Source: Gammaproteobacteria bacterium (lineage in GTDB: Bacteria; Pseudomonadota; Gammaproteobacteria; Enterobacterales; Alteromonadaceae). Taken from it: a DNA stretch of 64,000 nucleotides. The notes below the pieces were generated by a model. It saw only the letters and a list, made by a program, of their open reading frames with translations, was not told the DNA's origin and made no database searches. Positions 29,701 through 35,617 of this stretch are shown in pieces; the first letter of the stretch is position 1; each line of letters begins with the position of its first letter. Where the stretch lies: positions 146,098 through 210,097 of the forward strand of contig JAAEZG010000006.1 of the NCBI GenBank assembly GCA_018222985.1. The letters run 5' to 3'. Both the position numbers and the translations under genes were made by a program.

Positions 29701-29916
29701 TTGAAATACCGGTCGTTGAAACAATAAGCCCGCAATAGCGCAGCTAATGGCAATGCCGAGCAGCGATGCGTTATTCGACAACATGCGTTCGAACAAACTC
29801 TGGGGTTCGACGACAGTATTCATCAACATGCCCAGCACACCTATAGTAAAGGTAGCGACAAGCATGGTGAATAGGGTTGCCGAAACAACATAAGGGTTTA
29901 CGCGAAGCTTGGCCAA
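26752..29916 (-). CDS. Membrane PAS-GGDEF-EAL cyclic-di-GMP enzyme
   Basis: 1054 aa. Order: an N-terminal block of about seven TM helices (residues 10-230), a periplasmic sensor region (about 230-450), another TM helix (456-476), a coiled segment, a PAS domain (500-615), GGDEF (625-790) and EAL (810-1050). The cyclase motif is intact (RFGGDEF). The inhibitory I-site lacks its arginine (QQHD in place of RxxD). The phosphodiesterase keeps VEALMRW, LELTESILM, IDDFGTGFSGLSYL and AEGVET, so both activities are possible. The 7-TM block resembles a MASE-type sensor. The stimulus is unknown. Single gene, convergent with betT. Confidence 0.88.
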   Translation of the reverse strand: MAKLRVNPYVVSATLFTMLVATFTIGVLGMLMNTVVEPQSLFERMLSNNASLLGIAISCAIAGLLFQRPVFQRAGSLAILLLALHSLLVGTNLANIFFMSWLNNIEATFPPGTIVVFVVLSVMLALNPAHPIQRLWMRVTSALIIVFSSIMLMLHITPDGFMLLGPHPDITSLASVLFLIIGLAYQLLSLQQNIRPTLPSKPAIIVGALCIVLTGSLWYFMGYHSLKNIQTQAEREIERLASARATMAMVNVQLMERMTERWEVAATNQQNFDKKADVRAYLRDIPHLLSITALNGTLTSMWHELSEKNTGTGHEILADAQVQRWLMEEHSDTSFLIPEVPYIRSDATPLAVMLIPIDEVVSDVRFVLAVFDLNRMMNPATRLTNDHIKIYTQLSETAERSFDSNKPSHNNELGLASTTLTMSHGPELTLHATLYDFSELSSAANMRTAIVALGILFSLAFVLMIEQNAALRRHSLRLARTQRQLRQQQHELSLNEQRYKSLFSHHPDPVFSLDCEGRFSHVNDAFCEQVEVTREQALKMHFGVFLNEQELARVGEIFNQVTSDGESQRYEADITTYTTKTTKIFDITNLPIIIDGQILGTFGIAKDVTHLKQQAELLAYQAGHDGLTGLLNRAALEHQLHGLIQHQQHTQQAGVMAVLFIDLDGFKPVNDNLGLEVGDDILRQAAARLESLSQQHDLVARFGGDEFVFVRPDFASQQHVEDFVKQTMQLIDEPYQVGALGSQQKIYLTASIGVTMYTPQAKQAVTLIQQADVAMSRAKQQGRNHYQFYSSQRKSMSQSDIILRSQFQHAIDTESLQLYYQPIIDLNTGKIASVEALMRWTREDGTSISPGEFIPLAEATGQIIPAGAWSLRQACTDIHILQQHGVSRVAVNLSALQFHRANFFEQIQQILADTNTPTEMLELELTESILMENTSNAIQVLERLRDLGIAVAIDDFGTGFSGLSYLKTLPVSKLKVDRAFIKELSESSSDRVITEGIINMAHQVGLEVVAEGVETGEQAQLLKQYGCGFAQGFYYLRPMPLADLLMFLKTTDLV

Positions 29917-29979
29917 AGTGGGTGCCTTTTCTTTTTTACATTCTTATTTCGTCACTATATGTAACAAGCCAGTTGTAGG

Positions 29980-30429
29980 TCAACTGACTTGCAACGCCAT
30001 AAGTATACGATCGGCATCAGGGCCTAAAAATTGAGGCAAAAAGTCAGTTTTTTTAAAGCCAAACTTTTCATATAGAGCAATAGCGGCGCTATTGTATGGC
30101 GCAACCGTTAACTTGATTTGTGTTTGCTCATTCGAGTTTGCCGCCAAGCCATCTAAATAATACGCCATTAGCTGCTTGCCAACGCCTTTGCCACGAGCTT
30201 GCTCAGCAATTAACACCGACATGATCCAGTGCTCGTTGGCTTGCCCTGGGGCTGCTAACAAATAACCAAGCACCTGATCGGCTTCGCAATAGACAATGAA
30301 GCCCGTTGGCCACTGCGCAAGGGCTTGGTAGAAAAAGGCTTTGGGGTAGCCCTCGTGCGCGTAGGTTGCTAACTCGAGGGCTTCAATTTGCGCAATATCT
30401 TGCGCTTGGGCATAACGCACTGTTGCCAT
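29980..30429 (-). CDS. GNAT family N-acetyltransferase
   Basis: 149 aa with the acetyl-CoA loop of the GNAT fold (QARGKGVGKQLMAYYL, matching R/Q-x-x-G-x-G/A) and the closing N-x-x-A-x-x-L-Y-E-K-x-G-F motif (NSAAIALYEKFGF). The length and layout resemble RimI-type protein acetylases, but the substrate cannot be told. Its ATG shares one base with the YceI stop, so the two are one transcription unit. Confidence 0.78.
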   Translation of the reverse strand: MATVRYAQAQDIAQIEALELATYAHEGYPKAFFYQALAQWPTGFIVYCEADQVLGYLLAAPGQANEHWIMSVLIAEQARGKGVGKQLMAYYLDGLAANSNEQTQIKLTVAPYNSAAIALYEKFGFKKTDFLPQFLGPDADRILMALQVS

Positions 30430-31013
30430 TAGCGCGTGAACTGCACGCTAAAGGTAACCGGCACGTTGTAATCAATGCGCTGTAACCCAGCAATTTCGCG
30501 CAGCTGCTCAATACCCGCCACCAAACCGAAGGCTTTTGTATCAATATTAATAGGGTGCGTTGTGGTCGCTAAAAAGCGATCGGTACCTAAGCGCGTAACT
30601 TGCAATGAGCTTTGCATGGTTTCGCTTTTGCCAGCAATAAACACCGTGATATCAACCATCAGCGGTAGTGTTTCGCCAACGGGCATTTCAGTTAATAACT
30701 TCTCTTCTAAGCTCGCCGCTGCGCTAACTATGCTGTAGTCTTCCGCATTAAATAAGTGCTTTAACATGCGCTCATTACGAATTGGAATTTGTGTGTCTAA
30801 GCTCGTTACGGGAATTTCAATCGACACCTTGCCGTCAACCCATTCACCCTGAACGTCGGTGAAGCGATGAATTTCGTCAACATGGTCATTTTTTACGGAC
30901 ACGAAATTCAACACAGAGTTGTCACTATCCAACTGCCACGTGTCGGCGAGTACGTTACTTGATAAAAAAACCGTAGTGGCGGCACTTGCTAAAAAAATAT
31001 GTTTAAGAGACAT
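30429..31013 (-). CDS. YceI-family periplasmic protein
   Basis: 194 aa. It has a Sec signal peptide (MSLKHIFLASAATTVFLSS...LA, cleavage near residue 23), then a lipocalin-like YceI domain beginning DTWQLDSDNSVLNFVSVKN. The family binds polyprenoid or other hydrophobic chains in the periplasm. GGAG precedes the ATG. It is divergent from the MscS-like gene and followed by a GNAT gene overlapping by one base. Confidence 0.82.
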   Translation of the reverse strand: MSLKHIFLASAATTVFLSSNVLADTWQLDSDNSVLNFVSVKNDHVDEIHRFTDVQGEWVDGKVSIEIPVTSLDTQIPIRNERMLKHLFNAEDYSIVSAAASLEEKLLTEMPVGETLPLMVDITVFIAGKSETMQSSLQVTRLGTDRFLATTTHPINIDTKAFGLVAGIEQLREIAGLQRIDYNVPVTFSVQFTR

Positions 31014-31152
31014 ACATTTACTCCTCTTGTTGGGCTATAAAAGATAGCATAAAGTGAGACTTTGCTCGAGCCTTACGCTGAAGCAGCAGCTTAAACGATT
31101 GATTCGGTGTATGATGACGCTGCACATCACACAGGAGACAGGATTAACCACC

Positions 31153-32016
31153 ATGTATACGGACTCGCTCACCAATTTGTTCAATGAATTTCAATTTTCC
31201 GAGCAACTGTTTCGTCCGGTTATTGCGACGTTAATTCTAATTTCTGCGATATTGCTCATTCGTGCCATTTTAGCGAAGTTCATTCGTAAAAGCGTGAAAG
31301 CCACCGAATTGCGCCGCCGCTGGTTGGTACAAACGCGCAATGTACTGCTGTTATTTATGGTGCTTGGGCTTATGCTCATTTGGGCTGAAGAGCTGCGTAC
31401 CTTAGCGCTCGGTATTGTGGCCATTGCGGTTGCCTTTGTGGTGGCGACAAAAGAATTAATCATGTGCCTAACCGGCAGCCTAGTAAAGTCGGGCGGCAGT
31501 GCTTTTAGCATTGGTGACCGTATACAAATTAAAGAATTTCGCGGCGACGTGATTGATCAAAACCTACTTGCCACCATCATTTTAGAAGTCGGGCCGGGCA
31601 AATTTTCCCATCAACGCACTGGGCGCATGATCGCAATACCTAATTCGCTGTTTGTGTCTGAGCCCGTTATTAATGAAAGCTATACCCATGATTTTGTTTT
31701 GCATGTGTTTACCGTGCCATTTAAACGTGAAGACGACTGGCCGACCGCCCAGCAAGCCTTGCTTGAGTCAGCCAACCGTCACTGCGCTGACTACGTTGAA
31801 CAAGCCAAGCGTTATATGCAGCGCATGAGCGATCATCGCGGTATTGACGTCCCCTCAGCTGAACCTCGCGTTACCATTACTGTGCCTGCTGCAGGCGAAA
31901 TTCATTTAATTGTGCGTTTCCCAACCAAGTCAGGTATGCGTAGTTTTATGGAACAGTCGATACTTAACGATGTGTTTCAAAACAATACGTTCACCCGAAT
32001 TACCGAGAAAAACTAA
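31153..32016 (+). CDS. MscS-family mechanosensitive channel-like protein
   Basis: 287 aa from ATG 31153. The upstream in-frame part is unlikely to be translated because it is polar and precedes the AGGA at 31140. There are three TM segments (about 19-37, 57-75 and 78-98). The third, with GIVAIAVAFVVATKELIMCLTG, corresponds to the pore-lining TM3 of MscS. A cytoplasmic beta domain follows with SIGDRIQI, GRMIAIPNSLFVSEPVINES and a C-terminal alpha/beta part. It probably releases osmolytes on hypo-osmotic shock or acts as a small-conductance channel. It is close to the BetT osmolyte importer but not co-transcribed with it. Confidence 0.8.
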   Translation: MYTDSLTNLFNEFQFSEQLFRPVIATLILISAILLIRAILAKFIRKSVKATELRRRWLVQTRNVLLLFMVLGLMLIWAEELRTLALGIVAIAVAFVVATKELIMCLTGSLVKSGGSAFSIGDRIQIKEFRGDVIDQNLLATIILEVGPGKFSHQRTGRMIAIPNSLFVSEPVINESYTHDFVLHVFTVPFKREDDWPTAQQALLESANRHCADYVEQAKRYMQRMSDHRGIDVPSAEPRVTITVPAAGEIHLIVRFPTKSGMRSFMEQSILNDVFQNNTFTRITEKN

Positions 32017-32210
32017 CACCACAAACCCACGCGACTAGCGAATGTTATATTGCTTTTCATTGCAAAGATTTCTATGCTTTTCTGGTGTCAATCGTAATAT
32101 TTATATGTTGCAAGTGTGTTATCTATCTCCCGATGGATAATCAAGGAAAGAGCCTTGGGAATGGAAGCCCGTTTGCGTCTTTTTCGCTTTGAAACGCATA
32201 GGAAGATTTT
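32017..32210. other. 194-bp intergenic stretch, no recognised element
   Basis: AT-rich upstream half, then a segment with short GC-rich inverted pieces before the GGAAG that serves the GTG at 32211. I compared it by eye with common riboswitch cores (c-di-GMP, glycine, TPP) and saw no match. Confidence 0.4.
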
Positions 32211-32546
32211 GTGGTTGTTCAATTTAAACACATAAGTTTTATGATAATTGCGTTTGTGAGCACCCTCGGTGCTGCGTGTTCTGATATGAGCCCTGGCTGC
32301 GGCTCGGATAAAGTCGTCGATGAAGTGTTGCGTGTTGTAAAATCACGAACTGCGCATATGCCTCAAGTAAAAGTAGAGCGGGTGCACACATTGCGCACCA
32401 ACTTTGCAACGGGCGAGGTATTGTGTAGTGCGGCGGTCTTAATAACCGATAGTAGCGCGCGCCAAAAACGTGTATCTGTGGGTTACAATGTCTATTATGA
32501 CGCCCAGCGCAAGCTCGCTATCGATGTCTATGGCGCTACCCCTTAA
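32211..32546 (+). CDS. Putative small lipoprotein of unknown function
   Basis: 111 aa from GTG 32211, supported by GGAAG six bases upstream. The N-terminus is a lipoprotein signal with lipobox LGAAC (Cys at residue 23). After it comes a Cys-containing segment (SDMSPGCGSD) and a second lone cysteine (GEVLCSAAVLI), which may pair. The C-terminal half alternates beta-strand-like stretches (KRVSVGYNVYYDAQRKLAIDV). Not recognised as a named family. It precedes the propionate regulator but ends 114 bp before it, with a separate promoter in between. Confidence 0.6.
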   Translation: MVVQFKHISFMIIAFVSTLGAACSDMSPGCGSDKVVDEVLRVVKSRTAHMPQVKVERVHTLRTNFATGEVLCSAAVLITDSSARQKRVSVGYNVYYDAQRKLAIDVYGATP

Positions 32547-32574
32547 ATCTTTCTCTTCTGAATTCAGATCAATA

Positions 32575-32588
32575 AATTGTCGACAATT
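32575..32588. promoter_or_regulatory. Predicted GntR/FadR-type operator (AATTGTCGACAATT)
   Basis: A perfect 14-bp palindrome whose core TTGTCGACAA fits the TNGT-N(0-3)-ACNA consensus of FadR-subfamily GntR repressors. It sits just upstream of the promoter of the gene for exactly such a regulator, so autoregulation and control of prpBC-acnD-prpF is a reasonable inference. Confidence 0.6.
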
Positions 32589-32602
32589 AATTTGTTTTTG
32601 AC

Positions 32603-32631
32603 TTGGAATTTTTATTAATCAAGCATAAAAT
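32603..32631 (+). promoter_or_regulatory. Candidate sigma70 promoter of the propionate operon
   Basis: TTGGAA (32603-32608), 17-bp spacer, TAAAAT (32626-32631), 30 bp before the regulator ATG and 15 bp after the palindromic operator. Confidence 0.5.
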
Positions 32632-32660
32632 GCTCGTGTTATTAATTATCTCAGGTCATC

Positions 32661-33371
32661 ATGTCGACAATTATGGTTGAAACCTTTCAAAGCCCTCTTG
32701 GTCGTTTGCCGGTCACGTCATCTGATCGATTATTGCTCGAAATGCAGCGCGCTATTGTCGAAGGTGAACTACCTGCCGGCAGTAAAATTAGCGAACCTGA
32801 GCTAGCACGTAAATTCAGCGTTAGTCGAGCACCATTGCGTGAAGCCATGGCGCGTTTAGAGCGTTGCCACTTGATTGAGCGTATACCAAATGCCGGCGCA
32901 CGAGTAGTAAAATTGTCGATAGAAGGCCTACAAGCATTATATCAAATTCGTGAGGAGCTTGAAGGGCTTGCTTGCCGTTTAGCTGCCGAAAATATGGACG
33001 AGCATGAAATTGAACAATTACGTGCGTTGCTTGACCAACACTTACAGTCACAACGGGTTCGCGAAGGCGAAAGCTATTATCAAGAAGCCGGCGACCTCGA
33101 TTTTCACTATCGTATTATTCTGGGCAGCAAAAACCCGTATTTGATTAACATGCTGTGCGACGAGCTGTATTTTTTAGTGCGCATGTATCGTGTTCAACTG
33201 GGCATGAACGGCCCGCGCGTGTCACGCGCGTTCGACGAACACAAAGCCATTATTAATGCCATCGCCAGTCGCGATGGGGAATTGGCGGATCTATTGATGC
33301 GCCGTCACATTGCCGCCTCGCGCGGCAACATCGAATTAAAACTGCAACAAGTAGGAAAGCAACATGACTAA
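32661..33371 (+). CDS. GntR-family (FCD) regulator of the methylcitrate operon
   Basis: 236 aa. The N-terminal winged helix-turn-helix (about 20-85) contains [25 protein letters not shown], the GntR signature. The C-terminal FCD domain (about 95-225) has the metal-type helical pattern with [14 protein letters not shown] and [12 protein letters not shown]...LMRRHI. Its end overlaps prpB by 8 bp, so it is the first gene of the operon it is likely to control. In Shewanella-type genomes a GntR regulator replaces the sigma54-dependent PrpR of enterics. The ligand is probably a methylcitrate-cycle intermediate, by analogy only. Confidence 0.88.
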   Translation: MSTIMVETFQSPLGRLPVTSSDRLLLEMQRAIVEGELPAGSKISEPELARKFSVSRAPLREAMARLERCHLIERIPNAGARVVKLSIEGLQALYQIREELEGLACRLAAENMDEHEIEQLRALLDQHLQSQRVREGESYYQEAGDLDFHYRIILGSKNPYLINMLCDELYFLVRMYRVQLGMNGPRVSRAFDEHKAIINAIASRDGELADLLMRRHIAASRGNIELKLQQVGKQHD

Positions 33372-34242
33372 AGTTCACAGTGCTGGCGCTAAATTTCGCC
33401 AAGCCATAGCGAATAACAAGCCACTACAAATTGTCGGCACCATTAACGCATACACAGCTATGATGGCTGAGCGTGTAGGTCACCAAGCACTATATTTGTC
33501 AGGTGCAGGTGTTGCGAACGCATCATTTGGCTTGCCAGACTTAGGCATGACCTCATTGAACGACGTGTGCGAAGATATTCGCCGTATTACTGGCGCCACC
33601 GACGTGCCATTGTTAGTTGATGCCGACACCGGTTGGGGTGGGGCGTTTAACATTGCCCGTACGGTTAAAGAAATGACGCGCGCTGGCGCGGCAGGCTTCC
33701 ACATTGAAGACCAAGTGGCGCAAAAACGTTGTGGCCACCGCCCAAACAAAGAAATCGTTTCGCAAGCAGAAATGGTTGATCGCGTAAAAGCCGCAGTAGA
33801 TGCACGTATTGATGATCAGTTTTATATTATGGCGCGCACCGATGCGTTCCAGCAAGAAGGCTTAGAAGCCGCGATTGAACGCGCCCAAGCCTGCGTTGAA
33901 GCCGGTGCTGATGCCATTTTTGCCGAAGCCGTACACACGTTAGAACACTATCAAGCCTTTACTAGCGCCCTAAACGTGCCAGTTCTTGCTAACATTACTG
34001 AGTTTGGCGCCACGCCATTGTTCAGCAAAGACGAATTAGCCGAAGTTGGCATTGAATTAGTGCTGTATCCGTTAAGTGCTTTCCGTGCCATGAACAAAGC
34101 GGCATTAAATGTGTATGAGAGCATTTTAACCAAGGGTCACCAAAAAGATGTGGTCGATAGCATGCAAACGCGCGCGGAGTTGTATGATTTCTTAAATTAT
34201 CACGCGTTCGAAGACAAACTCGATTCACTGTTTAAAAAATAA
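33364..34242 (+). CDS. prpB: 2-methylisocitrate lyase
   Basis: 292 aa, isocitrate lyase/PEP mutase superfamily. It shows [18 protein letters not shown] (the substrate loop typical of PrpB), [10 protein letters not shown] (metal-binding Asp pair), [19 protein letters not shown] (with the catalytic cysteine of KRCGH) and IMARTDAF. It splits 2-methylisocitrate into pyruvate and succinate, the last step of propionyl-CoA breakdown. The ATG lies inside the end of the regulator gene. Confidence 0.95.
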   Translation: MTKVHSAGAKFRQAIANNKPLQIVGTINAYTAMMAERVGHQALYLSGAGVANASFGLPDLGMTSLNDVCEDIRRITGATDVPLLVDADTGWGGAFNIARTVKEMTRAGAAGFHIEDQVAQKRCGHRPNKEIVSQAEMVDRVKAAVDARIDDQFYIMARTDAFQQEGLEAAIERAQACVEAGADAIFAEAVHTLEHYQAFTSALNVPVLANITEFGATPLFSKDELAEVGIELVLYPLSAFRAMNKAALNVYESILTKGHQKDVVDSMQTRAELYDFLNYHAFEDKLDSLFKK

Positions 34243-34243
34243 A

Positions 34244-34331
34244 AGCAAAGGCGCTATTAGATATTAGATATCGGATATTAGCGTGAGAGCAAAGGCGCTA
34301 TTAGATAATAGATATCGGATATTAGCGTGAT
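34244..34331. repeat. Two tandem copies of a 44-bp AT-rich palindromic unit between prpB and prpC
   Basis: Copies at 34244-34287 and 34288-34331 differ at two positions only. Each begins AGCAAAGGCGCTATTAG and contains TAGATATCGGATATTAGCG, so each can fold into a hairpin around GATATC. They directly follow the prpB stop. Function unknown. They may be a mobile-repeat remnant or an RNA-processing or stability element. Confidence 0.8.
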
Positions 34332-34348
34332 AGTCGAGCAGGGTTTTC

Positions 34349-34374
34349 TGATATCAGATATCAGATATCAGATA
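34349..34374. repeat. 3.5 copies of the 7-bp repeat GATATCA in the prpB-prpC gap
   Basis: GATATCA runs three times from 34350 and ends in a partial copy. Its flank GCTAATATCGCC (34375-34386) is complementary, with one mismatch, to GGCGCTATTAG of the 44-bp units. The whole gap could therefore close into one long imperfect hairpin between the two genes. Confidence 0.7.
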
Positions 34375-34414
34375 GCTAATATCGCCCTAAGGTTTTAATA
34401 ATAAGGAGTTAAAG

Positions 34415-35539
34415 ATGGCTGAGAAGAAATTGACAGGCGCCGGTTTGCGCGGCCAAGTAGCGGGCGAAACCGCCCTATGTACCGTTGGCCAAAGCGGCTC
34501 AGGCTTAACCTATTACGGTTATGACATTAAAGAATTAGCCGACAAAGTCACTTTTGAAGAAGTGGCGTATTTGTTGTCACGTGGTGAGTTACCAAACAAA
34601 GACCAGTTGGCTGAGTACAAAGCGCGTTTGAAAAAGCAACGTGGTTTGCCACAGGCGCTAAAAGATGTGTTGGAGCGTATTCCAGCAGACGCTCACCCAA
34701 TGGACGTGATGCGTACCGGTTGTTCGTTTTTGGGCAACATTGAGCCGGAAGAAGACTTCAGCCAGGCTGACGACAAAATTGAGCGTATGTTAGCGACTTT
34801 CCCGAGTATTTTGCTGTATTGGTACCGTTTTAGCCATGAAGGCAAGCGCATTGAAACCCAAACGGACGACGACTCAATTGGTGCGCACTTCTTGCACTTG
34901 TTGCACGACAAAGCGCCGTCGAAGTTGCACACTGACGTGATGAACACCTCGTTGATTTTGTATGCAGAGCACGAATTTAATGCATCAACCTTTACAGCCC
35001 GTGTGTGTGCATCAACCTTGTCAGACATTTTCTCGTGCGTTACCGGCGCGATTGGTTCACTGCGTGGGCCATTGCATGGCGGCGCGAACGAAGCGGCGAT
35101 GGAATTGATTGAAAACATGAAAGACGCCGATGACGCCGAGCAAACCTTAATGGGCATGCTGGAGCGCAAAGAGAAAATTATGGGCTTTGGTCACGCCATT
35201 TATCGTGAATTTGACCCGCGTAATGACATCATCAAAGAGTGGTCAGAAAAGCTTTCACAAGAGTTTGGTGATACCCGTTTATACGATGTGTCAGTGCGTT
35301 GTGAAGAGGTCATGTGGCGTGAGAAGAAATTGTTCCCGAACGCTGACTTTTTCCACGCTTCGGCCTACCACTACATGGGCATTCCAACCAAGTTGTTTAC
35401 GCCTATTTTCGTGATGTCGCGGGTAACTGGCTGGACTGCACACGTGAAAGAACAGCGTGCTAATAACCGTATTATTCGCCCAAGTGCGGACTATACTGGC
35501 CCAGGCCCACGCCCTGTACCTGCTTTAGAAGACCGCTAA
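34415..35539 (+). CDS. prpC: 2-methylcitrate synthase
   Basis: 374 aa, the short citrate-synthase type. It has GLRGQVAGETALCTVGQSGSGL at the N-terminus, the catalytic histidine in GPLHGGANEAA, a second in FGHAIYREFDPR and an Asp in the DFFHASAYHYMGIP region. It condenses propionyl-CoA with oxaloacetate. AAGGAG lies before the ATG. It is separated from prpB by a 172-bp repeat-filled gap and from acnD by a gap holding a terminator hairpin. Confidence 0.94.
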   Translation: MAEKKLTGAGLRGQVAGETALCTVGQSGSGLTYYGYDIKELADKVTFEEVAYLLSRGELPNKDQLAEYKARLKKQRGLPQALKDVLERIPADAHPMDVMRTGCSFLGNIEPEEDFSQADDKIERMLATFPSILLYWYRFSHEGKRIETQTDDDSIGAHFLHLLHDKAPSKLHTDVMNTSLILYAEHEFNASTFTARVCASTLSDIFSCVTGAIGSLRGPLHGGANEAAMELIENMKDADDAEQTLMGMLERKEKIMGFGHAIYREFDPRNDIIKEWSEKLSQEFGDTRLYDVSVRCEEVMWREKKLFPNADFFHASAYHYMGIPTKLFTPIFVMSRVTGWTAHVKEQRANNRIIRPSADYTGPGPRPVPALEDR

Positions 35540-35550
35540 GCAGAGAATAA

Positions 35551-35574
35551 AGGGGCACTTCGGTGCCTCTTTTT
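35551..35574 (+). terminator. Intrinsic terminator-like hairpin between prpC and acnD
   Basis: AGGGGCAC-TTCG-GTGCCTCT forms an 8-bp stem (one G-T pair) with a UUCG tetraloop and a TTTT tail. It lies inside the presumed operon, so it may be a partial terminator lowering acnD-prpF expression, or acnD may have its own promoter in the 43 bp that follow. Confidence 0.7.
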
Positions 35575-35617
35575 GGCTGTTCTGTAGTAACCACTCATTC
35601 ACTAAAGAGGCATAGCC

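Noticed and set aside
32017..32210. Riboswitch before the small lipoprotein gene
   Set aside because: No match by eye to conserved cores of the common classes. The gene downstream gives no metabolic hint.
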